Under the pieces are notes generated by a model. That model saw only the letters and a list, made by a program, of their open reading frames with translations. It made no database searches and was not told the DNA's origin. Made by a program: the position numbers and the translations under genes. Of a DNA stretch of 64,000 nucleotides, positions 43,221 to 51,976 are shown one piece after another. The DNA is from Roseicyclus salinarum (GTDB lineage Bacteria > Pseudomonadota > Alphaproteobacteria > Rhodobacterales > Rhodobacteraceae): NCBI RefSeq assembly GCF_029624655.1, contig NZ_JARRSA010000011.1, positions 58,901 to 122,900 on the forward strand, written 5' to 3'. Every line of letters starts with the position of its first letter. Positions within the stretch are counted from its first letter, which is position 1.

Positions 43221-43304
43221 GACACCTTGCAGGTATCGGCCGATGCCCGCGCAGTCTGCGGCAAGGACAACACTCGCACCACAGAGAAAAGGGGAGGATG
43301 TCCC

Positions 43305-44252
43305 ATGGTTGAGACAGCGGCCAGCCGCGTCGCCAACGCGACGCCACCACGTGTGGCACGACGCATCCGCGGGCTTTCGGACCGGACGATCGCCTGGATC
43401 TTTGTCGCGCCCACGATTGCCCTGCTTCTGGCCATCAACATTTTCCCGCTGATCTGGACCATCCGGCTCAGCTTCACGGATTACCGGGTCAACCGGCCCA
43501 ACAACGAGGTCGAGTTCATCGGGCTGCGCAATTACGAGCGGATCCTGACCGACCCCGACATCTGGGCCACGATGCAGGCGACGGCTCATTTCCTGTTCTG
43601 GACGCTGTTCTTCCAGGTCGTGATCGGCTTCGCACTGGCGTGGCTCATCAACCGGAAGTTCAAGGGAAACGACCTCTGGACGACGATCATCGTGCTGCCG
43701 ATGATGCTCTCTCCGGCGGTTGTCGGGAACTTCTGGACCTTTCTCTACCAACCGCAGATCGGGCTCTTCAACTACGTGATCGCCTTTTTCACCGGGGCCG
43801 ATGTCACGAGCTTCAGCATGATCGGGGATGTCCACCTCGCGCCATGGGCCATCGTGATCGTGGACACCTGGATGTGGACGCCCTTCGTGATGCTGATCTG
43901 CCTCGCCGGGCTCAGGTCGATCCCGGACTCGATCTACGAGGCGGCGGAATGCGACAGAGCATCCACGTGGCGTCAGTTCTGGACAATCACGGTGCCCATG
44001 GCGCTGCCGTTCCTGATGCTGGCCGTTCTCTTTCGGGGCATCGAGAACTTCAAGATGTTCGACCTGGTGGTGCAGCTGACCGGTGGCGGGCCGGGCAACA
44101 CCACGACACTCACATCCATCGACCTCAAGCGTGAGGCGTTCGAGCGCTGGCGCACGGGCTACGCCTCGGCCTACGCCGTGATCCTTTTCGTCACGGTCTT
44201 CGGGCTCGCATCGATTTATGTGAAAGCGCTCAACAAGGTGAAAGAGAGATGA
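43305..44252 (+). CDS. carbohydrate ABC transporter permease (MalF-like)
   Basis: A protein of 315 aa from ATG 43305 (GGGGAGGATG upstream). Six transmembrane segments, the first in IAWIFVAPTIALLLAINIFPLIWTI, and the EAA loop SIPDSIYEAAECDRASTWRQFWTITVPMALPFL near residues 205-240. It pairs with the next permease, whose ATG overlaps this stop (ATGA), as a heterodimeric pore. Confidence 0.92.
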   Translation: MVETAASRVANATPPRVARRIRGLSDRTIAWIFVAPTIALLLAINIFPLIWTIRLSFTDYRVNRPNNEVEFIGLRNYERILTDPDIWATMQATAHFLFWTLFFQVVIGFALAWLINRKFKGNDLWTTIIVLPMMLSPAVVGNFWTFLYQPQIGLFNYVIAFFTGADVTSFSMIGDVHLAPWAIVIVDTWMWTPFVMLICLAGLRSIPDSIYEAAECDRASTWRQFWTITVPMALPFLMLAVLFRGIENFKMFDLVVQLTGGGPGNTTTLTSIDLKREAFERWRTGYASAYAVILFVTVFGLASIYVKALNKVKER

Positions 44253-45187
44253 GCGGCTATTCCATCACCGACCCCTCGCGCGGGCAGAAGTGGATCGCGG
44301 GCATCCTCGTCGTCACCTATGCGCTGATCACGATCATGCCGCTTCTTTGGATCATCTCCACCGGGTTCAAGACGCAGAACGATGCGATCTCCTATCCGCC
44401 GGAAATCCTGTTCGAGCCGACGCTCGAAGGCTACGTCAACCTTTTCACCACGCGCACCCGGCAATCGGAGGAGGACCTTCAGGCCAACCCGCCCGAGACG
44501 TGGTATGACGAGATCGTCCACGATCGCGGCATGGCCATCGTCGGCCCCTCCCGATATGGCGAACGGTTCCTCAACTCGGTCATCATCGGGTTCGGCTCGA
44601 CCTTCCTGTCGGTATTCCTGGGCACGCTCGCGGCTTATGCCTTCTCGCGCTACCGCATCCCGCTCAAGGACGATCTTCTGTTCTTCATCCTGTCGACACG
44701 GATGATGCCGCCCATCGCGGTCGCCATCCCAATCTTCCTGATGTTCCGGGGCCTCGGGCTGTCGGACACCCATGCCGGGATGATCCTGCTCTACACGGCG
44801 GTGAACCTGTCCCTGTCGGTCTGGCTTCTTAAGGGCTTCATCGACGAGATCCCGCGCGAATACGAGGAAGCGGCGCTGATCGACGGCTACACGCGGTTCC
44901 AGGCCTTCTACAAGGTGGTGCTGCCGCAGGCGGCGACCGGGATCGCCTCGACCGCCATCTTCTGTCTGATCTTCGCGTGGAACGAATACGCCTTCGCCGT
45001 GCTGCTGACCTCCGGCAACGCGCAGACCGCACCGCCATTCATTCCCACGATCATCGGCGTGACCGGGCAGGACTGGCCCGCCGTCGCCGCCGGCGCGACC
45101 ATCTTCCTCGTGCCGGTCATGGTCTTCACGATCCTCCTGCGCAAGCACCTGCTCAGGGGCATTACCTTCGGAGCGGTCCGCAAATGA
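44249..45187 (+). CDS. carbohydrate ABC transporter permease (MalG-like)
   Basis: A protein of 312 aa. Six transmembrane segments, an extended periplasmic loop after the first (residues about 40-100), and the EAA loop EIPREYEEAALIDGYTRFQAFYKVVLPQAATGIA near 200-235. The stop overlaps the start of the 62-aa membrane protein gene. Sequence type and gene order (two permeases, small membrane protein, two ATPases) recall the glycerol importer GlpPQ-ST arrangement of alphaproteobacteria. Confidence 0.92.
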   Translation: MSGYSITDPSRGQKWIAGILVVTYALITIMPLLWIISTGFKTQNDAISYPPEILFEPTLEGYVNLFTTRTRQSEEDLQANPPETWYDEIVHDRGMAIVGPSRYGERFLNSVIIGFGSTFLSVFLGTLAAYAFSRYRIPLKDDLLFFILSTRMMPPIAVAIPIFLMFRGLGLSDTHAGMILLYTAVNLSLSVWLLKGFIDEIPREYEEAALIDGYTRFQAFYKVVLPQAATGIASTAIFCLIFAWNEYAFAVLLTSGNAQTAPPFIPTIIGVTGQDWPAVAAGATIFLVPVMVFTILLRKHLLRGITFGAVRK

Positions 45188-45372
45188 GCAGTTTTCTCGA
45201 CGGTCTTCTGCGGCTGCGCCGTGGCCCCTGGGAAATGGTGGCGAGCATCCTGATCGCGGCCGGCGTCGTGATGCTGATGCAGCCCTTCGTCCTCTGGGCC
45301 TTCTCGTATTCCTTCATCGTCACGCTGGTGGGGACCGTCCTCTTCATCATCGTCAGCCATTTCCCGGATTGA
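45184..45372 (+). CDS. small two-helix membrane protein of the ABC operon
   Basis: A protein of 62 aa whose ATG overlaps the stop of the permease gene; the first ATPase gene begins 3 nt after its stop. Two hydrophobic segments (MVASILIAAGVVMLMQPFVL and SFIVTLVGTVLFIIVSHF) are separated by a short turn. No family is recognised. The tight coupling on both sides argues that it is a real transporter accessory subunit, comparable in position to small membrane proteins of polyol importers. Confidence 0.75.
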   Translation: MSSFLDGLLRLRRGPWEMVASILIAAGVVMLMQPFVLWAFSYSFIVTLVGTVLFIIVSHFPD

Positions 45373-45375
45373 ACC

Positions 45376-46473
45376 ATGGCCGAGATCGTCATCCAGAACC
45401 TGCGCAAGGAATTCGGTGACTTCACCGCCGTGCAGTCATCCTCGTTCAAGATCGAGGACGGCGAGTTCTTCATGCTGCTGGGCCCGTCGGGCTGCGGGAA
45501 GACCACCACCCTGCGGATGATCGCAGGGCTCGAATTGCCGACATCGGGCGAGATCTACATCGGCGGCGAAGAGGTCAGCCGCAAGCGCGCGAGCGAGCGG
45601 GACATCGCCTTCGTCTTCCAGATGTTCGCCCTCTACCCACACCTCAACGTGCGGCGGAACATCAGCTATCCGCTTGTCAGCCAGGGGATGCCGAGGGCAC
45701 AGGTCCGCGAAAAGGTGACGGAAGTCGCGCGCATCCTCGATATCGCCGACATTCTCGACCGCCCGGTTGGCGGCCTGTCGGGCGGCGACCGTCAACGCGT
45801 CGCGCTCGGCCGCGCGATCGTGCGCGATCCCAAATGCTTCCTCATGGACGAGCCGCTCGGCGCGCTCGACGCAGAATTCCGGGAACGCATGTCCGAGGAA
45901 CTCCGCGCGCTCCATGACCGCATGGGGGCGACTACGGTCTACGTCACCCACGACCAGCTCGAGGCGATGCAGATGGGCGACAAGATCGTCGTGATGAACC
46001 ACGGCGTGGTCGAACAGTTCGGCACGCCGCAGGACATCTACGACAAACCCGCCACGATGTTCGTGGCGGATTTCATCGGCTCGCCGTCGATGAATTTCCT
46101 CCGCTTCCACGGCAGCGCCAAGGCGGGCGCGACCAGCGTGAACCTGCACCACCAGCCGCTTGGCGTTCCCGTTCTGCGTGAATCCTACGACGGCGACATG
46201 GTCTATGGCGTGCGGCCCGAGCACATCCGCCTTTCGGACGCCGCGGGTTATCGCGGCGGCGTCATCGCCACCGAATACCTCGGCACCACCCAGATCGTCA
46301 CGCTCGAGACCCAGAACGGCGAGTTGAAGGCGCGCATCGCGTCGGACCAGGTGGCGCGCGTCGGCGAAACCGTCGGACTGGAATTCAACGGCGCGACCGT
46401 GACGCTCTTCGACAACCAGACCGGCCGGGCGATCCGATCCGAACTGAACGAGGGGGTGCTTTCCCATGGCTGA
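45376..46473 (+). CDS. sugar ABC transporter ATPase (first of two)
   Basis: A protein of 365 aa. Walker A GPSGCGKTTTLRMIAG, Q-loop IAFVFQMFALYPHLNVRRNI, a modified signature LSGGDRQRVALGRAIV, Walker B CFLMDEPLGALDAEFRERM and switch YVTHDQLEAMQMGD. The C-terminal MalK-like regulatory (TOBE) domain begins near residue 235 (MVYGVRPEHIRLSD). It overlaps the second ATPase gene by 8 nt. Two different ATPases imply a heterodimeric motor. Confidence 0.93.
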   Translation: MAEIVIQNLRKEFGDFTAVQSSSFKIEDGEFFMLLGPSGCGKTTTLRMIAGLELPTSGEIYIGGEEVSRKRASERDIAFVFQMFALYPHLNVRRNISYPLVSQGMPRAQVREKVTEVARILDIADILDRPVGGLSGGDRQRVALGRAIVRDPKCFLMDEPLGALDAEFRERMSEELRALHDRMGATTVYVTHDQLEAMQMGDKIVVMNHGVVEQFGTPQDIYDKPATMFVADFIGSPSMNFLRFHGSAKAGATSVNLHHQPLGVPVLRESYDGDMVYGVRPEHIRLSDAAGYRGGVIATEYLGTTQIVTLETQNGELKARIASDQVARVGETVGLEFNGATVTLFDNQTGRAIRSELNEGVLSHG

Positions 46474-47461
46474 TGTCGCGCTCCGGAACGTGACCAAGAC
46501 CTTCGGCGCGACGGTGGCCCTGGACGACGTCTCGCTCGAGATCGAGGACGGCGCCTTCGTCGTGCTTCTGGGCCCTACCGGCGCGGGCAAGACGACAACC
46601 TTGCGCCTCATCTCCGGCCTCGATCGTCCCGACGCCGGAAAGATCGAAATCGACGGACGCTCCGTTCTGAACGACACGCCCGCGCAGCGCGACGTGGCGA
46701 TGGTCTTCCAGCAGTACTCGCTCTACCCGCACATGACCGTGCGGGAGAACCTTTCCTTCCCCCTGCGTTCTCCGATCCTGCGGACGCCCGAGGACGAGAT
46801 CCGGCGCAAGATCGCCGAGGTTGCCGAGGTGCTCCGCATCTCGCACAAGCTCGACAACAAGGCCACCGCACTGTCGGGCGGCGAGATGCAGCGCGTCTCC
46901 ATCGGGCGCGCGCTTGTCCGGGATCCGTCGATCTACCTGATGGACGAGCCGCTCAGTTCACTCGACGCGAAGCTTCGGGCGGAACTGCGCGTGGAGCTGA
47001 AGCGGATCCACGCGACGCTCGGGGCAACCCTGCTCTATGTCACCCACGACCAGGTCGAGGCGATGACCATGGCCACCCATGTCGGCGTGCTGGACCAGGG
47101 CAAACTCGCGCAGTTCGGCACCCCGCGCGAGATTTACGAGAACCCGAGGAACCTCTACGTGGCGGGCCGGCTCGGTCTTCCGCGCATCAACGCGCTTCCG
47201 GCCGATCTCTTCGCCGGCGCGCCCGCAGGCGCCAGGACCGTCGGGCTTCGGCCCGAGCACATACAGCATGGCGAAGGCAAGACATCGAGGGTCATGCGCA
47301 TCGAATATCTCGGCGACCAGACCCGCCTGCACCTGAAACTCGACGGGCATGACATCGTCACGCTCACCGACGTCCACACCGATCTGGAACCGGGCGACAG
47401 CGTCGCCATTCAACCCCGCAACGCACTCTACTTCGACGCCAGCGGCGCACGTATCGCCTGA
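46466..47461 (+). CDS. sugar ABC transporter ATPase (second of two)
   Basis: A protein of 331 aa. Walker A GPTGAGKTTTLRLISG, Q-loop VAMVFQQYSLYPHMTVRENL, signature LSGGEMQRVSIGRALV, Walker B IYLMDEPLSSLDAKLRAEL and switch YVTHDQVEAMTMAT, with a C-terminal TOBE-type domain (TVGLRPEHIQHGEGK). Both Walker B and switch residues are intact in each ATPase. The stop is followed by GAGGAGGCCGG and the dihydroxyacetone kinase gene 12 nt later. Confidence 0.93.
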   Translation: MADVALRNVTKTFGATVALDDVSLEIEDGAFVVLLGPTGAGKTTTLRLISGLDRPDAGKIEIDGRSVLNDTPAQRDVAMVFQQYSLYPHMTVRENLSFPLRSPILRTPEDEIRRKIAEVAEVLRISHKLDNKATALSGGEMQRVSIGRALVRDPSIYLMDEPLSSLDAKLRAELRVELKRIHATLGATLLYVTHDQVEAMTMATHVGVLDQGKLAQFGTPREIYENPRNLYVAGRLGLPRINALPADLFAGAPAGARTVGLRPEHIQHGEGKTSRVMRIEYLGDQTRLHLKLDGHDIVTLTDVHTDLEPGDSVAIQPRNALYFDASGARIA

Positions 47462-47473
47462 GGAGGCCGGCCA

Positions 47474-49108
47474 ATGAACAAGTTCATCAATAAGAAAGAG
47501 ATGTTGGTCACCGAGGCGATCGACGGCTCCCTGCGAACCGCCGGCGGCCGTCTGGCCCGGCTCGACGGATATCCGCACATCAAGGTCGTCCTGCGCACCG
47601 ACTGGGACCGCTCGAAGGTCGCACTGGTTTCCGGCGGCGGCTCGGGGCACGAGCCAAGCCACGCTGGCTTTGTCGGCCAGGGGATGCTGACGGCCGCAGT
47701 CTGCGGGGAGGTCTTCGCCTCCCCCTCGGTAGACGCGGTCCTTGCCGGCATTCTCGCGGTGACGGGCAAGGCAGGTTGTCTGCTGATCGTCAAGAACTAC
47801 ACGGGCGACCGGCTGAACTTCGGCCTCGCAGCCGAGCGCGCGCGGGCGCAAGGTCTCGACGTCAACATGGTCATCGTGGACGACGACGTGGCGCTCCCGA
47901 ACCTGCCGCAACCGCGCGGCGTCGCTGGAACGCTCTTCGTTCACAAGATCGCGGGCGCGCTCGCCGATCAGGGCGCGGACCTCGCCGCTGTGACCGAGGC
48001 GGCCCAGCGTGTCATCAAGGGCGTCGTCTCGATCGGAATGTCGCTCGACACCTGCACGATCCCCGGCTCGCCCAAGGAGGATCGCATCGCGCCGGGCAAG
48101 GCGGAACTCGGGCTCGGCATCCACGGCGAGGCCGGCATCGAGCAGGTCGATTTCTCGAACGCGCGGGACGCGATGGAGATGGTCGTGAGCCGCCTCGCGC
48201 CCAGCCTTTCGCCCGGACCCCATGTCGCGCTGCTCAACAATCTTGGCGGTGCGACACCGCTCGAGATGTCCGTTCTCGCGGAAGAACTCGTCCGCTCGCG
48301 TATCGGCGAGCAGATCCGCTGGCTCGTCGGGCCCGCGCCGTTGATGACCTCCCTGGACATGCAGGGCTTCTCGGTGTCCCTCCTCCCGGTGACCAAGGCC
48401 GACGAGGCCGCCCTCATGGCGCCGGTCGCGCCCTGGCCCTGGCCGGGCTGCCTGCCCGTCGGAGAGATCGCCGTCGAACCCCTCCCCGACGGGTTGACCC
48501 CGATCCAGCCGATCCCGTCACGGAATGACCAGACGAGGGCCTTCATCGAACGCTGCTGCCGCATTCTGATCGAGGCCGAGGCCGAACTGAACGCGCTCGA
48601 CGCAAAGTCCGGCGACGGCGACACGGGCAGCACGCTTGCGACCGCGGGACGCGCGCTGATCGACGCGCTCGATCGTCTGCCCCTGGCGGACCATACGCAG
48701 CTCTACCGCGCGATCGGCCTCGAATTGAGCCAGACGATGGGCGGTTCCTCCGGCGTTCTCCTCGCTATCTTCTTCGCAGCGGCCGGAGATGCATCGGCAA
48801 GCGGTCAGGACGCCATCGGCGCGCTAAAGGCGGGCCTCGATCGCATCCAGCAGGTCGGCGGCGCACGCCCCGGCGACAGAACGATGATCGACGCGCTGTT
48901 CCCCGCGCTCGAGGGCCTCCACAATGGCATTGATGAAGCCGCGAAAGCTGCCCGCGAAGGCGCTGACGCCACGGCCCGGATCACGCGGGCCAGAGCCGGC
49001 CGGGCGAGCTATCTAGCCGAGGAAAGCCTTGCGGGCCACAATGACCCCGGGGCGGAAGCTGTTGCCATCCTGTTCGAGAAAATCTCGGAGATTTCCCTCA
49101 CCACCTAG
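47474..49108 (+). CDS. ATP-dependent dihydroxyacetone kinase (DhaK-DhaL fusion)
   Basis: A protein of 544 aa. The N-terminal DhaK domain (1-330) has ALVSGGGSGHEPSHAGFVGQGMLTAAV and the covalent-hemiaminal His in ELGLGIHGEAGIEQ near residue 218. The C-terminal DhaL domain (about 350-544) has the Mg/ATP Asp cluster DAKSGDGDTGSTLATAGRAL and ELSQTMGGSSGVLLAIFF. The enzyme phosphorylates dihydroxyacetone (or short ketoses) to the phosphate ester with ATP, not PEP-PTS. It closes the ABC importer operon, so uptake and phosphorylation of the same substrate are the natural reading. Confidence 0.94.
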   Translation: MNKFINKKEMLVTEAIDGSLRTAGGRLARLDGYPHIKVVLRTDWDRSKVALVSGGGSGHEPSHAGFVGQGMLTAAVCGEVFASPSVDAVLAGILAVTGKAGCLLIVKNYTGDRLNFGLAAERARAQGLDVNMVIVDDDVALPNLPQPRGVAGTLFVHKIAGALADQGADLAAVTEAAQRVIKGVVSIGMSLDTCTIPGSPKEDRIAPGKAELGLGIHGEAGIEQVDFSNARDAMEMVVSRLAPSLSPGPHVALLNNLGGATPLEMSVLAEELVRSRIGEQIRWLVGPAPLMTSLDMQGFSVSLLPVTKADEAALMAPVAPWPWPGCLPVGEIAVEPLPDGLTPIQPIPSRNDQTRAFIERCCRILIEAEAELNALDAKSGDGDTGSTLATAGRALIDALDRLPLADHTQLYRAIGLELSQTMGGSSGVLLAIFFAAAGDASASGQDAIGALKAGLDRIQQVGGARPGDRTMIDALFPALEGLHNGIDEAAKAAREGADATARITRARAGRASYLAEESLAGHNDPGAEAVAILFEKISEISLTT

Positions 49109-49138
49109 TGCTCTGCGCCTGACGTAGGGCTCCCGATG

Positions 49139-49591
49139 GTGGTGTCAGACGAATTCGAACCAGTCTCAGCTAGGACAGCGCCGCTGTCCCTTATGCCGCG
49201 CATAGACCGCGCCACTCGGCGAGAGCGGCGGCGCGGTTGGCCTTGAAGAGGGATCTTCTGGAGAGGCTGCGTTCGCTGTTGAAATGGTTGGTGACGGAGG
49301 CGAACTTCTGGAGACTTCGCATGCGTCGGAACCGGAGCATCGCCCGTTCGCGTCGTCGGAACGGCAGGTGCGAGTTCTCGGCCCGGTTGTTCAGCCAGAA
49401 CTCTCGACGCCGCGTTCGTGCAGCATGTCCTCGACGTTGCGCAGCGACAGCGGGAACCGGACATACATCATCACCGCCAGGCGAATGATCTCGGGGCTCG
49501 TCTTGAACCACTTGAAGGGGCCGGGTCGGGTCATACTACGACGCTACCGAGCCCCCTGCCCCGCCTCAAGCCAGGTTTGTTTGACAAGACC
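49139..49591 (-). mobile_element. IS6-family remnant with deleted catalytic core
   Basis: The 5' part from ATG 49534 (minus) encodes FKWFKTSPEIIRLAVMMYVRFPLSLRNVEDMLHERGVE, then jumps, with a frame change, to the C-terminal part FWLNNRAENSHLPFRRRERAMLRFRRMRSLQKFASV..HFNSERSLSRRSLFKANRAAALAEWRGL ending at 49191. The whole DDE core is deleted. The terminal segment GCCCCGCCTCAAGCCAGG..TTTGTTTGACAAGACC marks the right end; GTGTCAGACGAATTCGAACCAG lies at the left. Confidence 0.8.
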
Positions 49592-49659
49592 GGGTCGGGT
49601 CATGCCGTGAGGCTACCGAGCCTCCTGCCCGGCCTCAAGCCAAGTTCCTCTGACAGTGC
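49592..49659 (-). mobile_element. second, tandem IS6 end fragment
   Basis: Directly after the IS6 end at 49591 the first 10 or so codon bases, leader and terminal repeat occur again (CGGGTCGGGTCATGCCG..GCCTCCTGCCCGGCCTCAAGCCAAGTTCCTCTGACAGTGCC). It is a 68-bp end-only fragment fused to the tail of the CTERM gene. Confidence 0.75.
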
Positions 49660-50194
49660 CCTTCCTTCGCCTCAGCGCCCCCAACAGCCCGATTGCGGCA
49701 GTCAACAAAATTGCGCTCGCAGGAACAGGGATGGCCGAGAGTTCTCTGACGATCAATTGCGACGAACCATCGGCGAAAGTCCCAACATTGAACGTGCTGA
49801 TGTCCAAGGCAAGGGTAGACGAACCGGAGAACGATGCTTGGCCAGCCAAATTGACGCCTATAGCACTGAGCAAGGCGAAATCGTCGTCGCCGTCGTCATC
49901 AAGAAAGAGTCTTGTGAGAGTTGCTGTCTGCCCGCCAAATGATACAGCAAGGTCACCGGATATCGGCAGCTCTGTAAACCGACCAGGTATGCTATCAGCC
50001 GCGATATAGTCACCGAACTGGAAGAAAATGGTTCCTAACGCGTTGCTGGCACCGCTCTCGATAGATGTGCCGCTCGCTGACACCAAGGTTGTGCCACTAC
50101 CGCGCGTTCCTTCCAAAGTGAACGTAGCAGCCGCGAGGGGAGACCCAGCAAGGAAACACAACGTCGCCGCAAACATGGAGGCAAGTTTTTTCAT
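49613..50194 (-). CDS. PEP/VPLPA-CTERM sorting-domain protein with IS-derived tail
   Basis: A protein of 193 aa from ATG 50194 (GAAGGTTGCTATCAT upstream) with a signal peptide (MFAATLCFLAGSPLAA). A Ser/Thr/Gly-rich beta region (TFTLEGTRGSGTTLVSASG, LALDISTFNVGTFADGSS) leads to IPVPASAILLTAAIGLLGALRRRK, a PEP/VPLPA-type sorting signal. The last 15 residues (GTVRGTWLEAGQEAR) are read from the IS6 terminal repeat, so the element joined exactly behind the basic end. The sorting signal itself is intact; function may persist. Confidence 0.8.
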   Translation of the reverse strand: MKKLASMFAATLCFLAGSPLAAATFTLEGTRGSGTTLVSASGTSIESGASNALGTIFFQFGDYIAADSIPGRFTELPISGDLAVSFGGQTATLTRLFLDDDGDDDFALLSAIGVNLAGQASFSGSSTLALDISTFNVGTFADGSSQLIVRELSAIPVPASAILLTAAIGLLGALRRRKGTVRGTWLEAGQEAR

Positions 50195-50282
50195 ATGATA
50201 GCAACCTTCTGCAACAACGGCCTGATAAACAAGTGACGTAAAAGGTGCGAGGATTCGCACTAGATGTAAACGGTGCCGGACG

Positions 50283-50374
50283 TTGATCAAAGGCGATGAA
50301 CTTAAACACGCCCGAAAGGCGCGCGGCCTGTCCCGCCGTGCCCTTGCCGATTTGACCGGGCTGCATCCCTGGCA
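50283..50374 (+). pseudogene. N-terminal fragment of an XRE-type HTH regulator
   Basis: From TTG 50283 the plus strand reads IKGDELKHARKARGLSRRALADLTGLHP, the first two helices of an XRE/Cro helix-turn-helix protein. Similarity ends at 50374 at the terminal sequence of an IS3 remnant (TGCCCCCACTGAGTGGTCC), and the frame closes at 50414. The gene was broken by the IS3 element. Confidence 0.65.
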
Positions 50375-50846
50375 TGCCCCCACTGAGTGGTCCAGTTTCA
50401 GTGTTAGTGCATGATGGGTCTCGGATCCATCGGGATGATGCTTTCAGGGGCCGGCGGGCGATAGCGGAGGGCGCTGTGCGGGCGGACGGTGTTGTAGTGG
50501 ACACGCCACTGCTCGATGACGATCCTGGCCTCGCGGACTGAGTAGAAGACCTCGCCGTTCAGCAGTTCGTCCCTGAGCCGCGCGTTGAAGCTCTCGACGT
50601 AGCCGTTCTCCCAGGGTGAGCCGGGCTCGATGCAGGCGGTCCTGGCGCCGACCGCGGCGATCCAGTCCCGGACGGCTGTGGCAACGAACTCAGGACCGTT
50701 GTCGGAGCGGATGTACTCGGGTGGTCCCCTCAGGATGAAGAGATCGGTCAGCGCGTCGAGGACATCGATTGAGTTGAGTTTGCGGTCGACACGGAGCATG
50801 AGCGCCTCCCGGGTGAACTCGTCGAGTATGACAAGGATGCGATATG
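50375..50846 (-). mobile_element. IS3-family remnant (3' half of orfB)
   Basis: The minus strand encodes the C-terminal half of an IS3-type integrase-core transposase: ILVILDEFTREALMLRVDRKL, SIDVLDALTDLF, PPEYIRSDNGPEFVATAVRDW, SPWENGYVESFNARLRDELLNGE and WRVHYNTVRPHSALRYRPPAP. The second Asp and the Glu of the DDE triad are present, but the 5' part is missing beyond 50846, where an IS6 end begins. The 3' terminal repeat begins TGCCCCCACTGAGTGG at 50375. Confidence 0.88.
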
Positions 50847-50908
50847 GTCATGCGCCGACGCTAACCAGCCCCCTGCCCCGCCTCAAGCCGGGTTTGTCTG
50901 ACAAGACC
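50847..50908 (-). mobile_element. IS6-family end fragment
   Basis: It contains the IS6 start codon context and leader (CATGCGCCGACGCTAACCAG), GCCCCGCCTCAAGCCGG and the terminal TTTGTCTGACAAGACC. Only the end survives and it is fused to the truncated IS3 orfB. Confidence 0.75.
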
Positions 50909-50978
50909 TGGCAAAGATATCTACGGAAAACCAGAGACCTGTGGTAGTTTTTTCCCCGATTAAGTTGGAGATCCGCAC

Positions 50979-51809
50979 ATGACGAACGCTCAATCGGTTT
51001 CTGATCATTGGGGCAAAGGCGACGTTTATGCGCGCATCCTGGAAGCAATGGAACTCGCTGGGATCGACCCCGTTTTTGCGACCATCGAAGATCTTGCACC
51101 TGTTGATCATTTCCACGCACGCGGCTTTCCCGCAACCGTAGACCTTGCAGATGTCTTGCCGATCCAGGAGGGCGACCGGCTTGTCGACATCGGCTGTGGC
51201 ATCGGCGGTCCCGCCAGATACTTGGCCAAACGCTTTCGCTGCCATGTGGATGGTCTCGATATAACCAAGCCCTTCGTTGAGGCCGCGGAGCGGTTGAGCA
51301 TGCTTATCGGAATGGAGGACATGGTGGAGTTTCGACATGGCGACGGCCAGAAACTCCCTTACAGCAATGAAGCATTCGACGGCGCTTACGCGCAGCATGT
51401 CACAATGAACGTGCCCGACCGAGACGGCTTCTTCGCAGAAGCCTTCCGTGTGCTGAAGCCCGGCGCGTTCTTTGCGCTGACAGAGCATGGGCTCGGCGAG
51501 GTTGGGGAACCACATCACCCTGTCCCTTGGTCAGAAGACGGAACCGGCGCTCATCTGATGCGCCCATCAGACACCGTCGCCGCCCTTGAGGGGGCCGGGT
51601 TTTCCCGGATACAAGTTACGAATACCGGTGAAGAATACTTGCAAGCCTACAAGGCTGCCATCGAGCGCATCGAAAAAGGCAAGGCCCCGGTGTTCGGGGT
51701 GCATATTCTCTTGGGCGAGCTCGCGCCGCAGATCGTCAGAAATGCCGCTCGGAATATCGAGGAGGGCAGAACCCATCCGGTTCAGATTGTCTGCTTCAAG
51801 TCAAAATAG
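50979..51809 (+). CDS. class I SAM-dependent methyltransferase (UbiE/small-molecule type)
   Basis: A protein of 276 aa from ATG 50979. SAM site: DRLVDIGCGIGGPARYLAKRF (motif I near residues 68-88), CHVDGLDITKPFVEAAERLS, and FRHGDGQKLPYSNEAFDGAYAQHVTMNVPDRDGFFAEAFRVLKPGAFFALTEHGLG. The pattern with AQHVTMNVPD resembles glycine/sarcosine- and sterol-type methyltransferases. The substrate is unknown. It is flanked by an IS6 end upstream and a MITE-like repeat 2 nt downstream, so it looks like cargo of a mobile segment. Confidence 0.88.
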   Translation: MTNAQSVSDHWGKGDVYARILEAMELAGIDPVFATIEDLAPVDHFHARGFPATVDLADVLPIQEGDRLVDIGCGIGGPARYLAKRFRCHVDGLDITKPFVEAAERLSMLIGMEDMVEFRHGDGQKLPYSNEAFDGAYAQHVTMNVPDRDGFFAEAFRVLKPGAFFALTEHGLGEVGEPHHPVPWSEDGTGAHLMRPSDTVAALEGAGFSRIQVTNTGEEYLQAYKAAIERIEKGKAPVFGVHILLGELAPQIVRNAARNIEEGRTHPVQIVCFKSK

Positions 51810-51810
51810 A

Positions 51811-51970
51811 GGTCCTGTCAGAGCAAATCGCTGAAGGCGCCCTTACCGCTCCATCCGCTGTGAGATGGACGCAAAAACCTGTTCTGTAAGGAGAAAAGCC
51901 TTGCAGAATACTTCGCAGGAGAACAGCCCGGCTATAATTAACTAACGAACGAGTTTTATCTGACAGAGCC
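51811..51970. mobile_element. MITE-like element, copy 1
   Basis: A 160-bp element with imperfect terminal inverted repeats: GGTCCTGTCAGAGCAA at the left and TCTGACAGAGCC at the right. The core shares a run of about 50 identical bases with copy 2 at 58500-58661 (from GCTGTGAGATGGACGC to GCCTTGCAG). The ends resemble the IS6 terminal repeats of this window (GGACCTGTCAGAGGAA), so IS6 transposase could have mobilised it. It may encode a 24-aa peptide starting MDAKTCSVRRKALQ, probably not meaningful. Confidence 0.8.
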
Positions 51971-51976
51971 CTCGCG

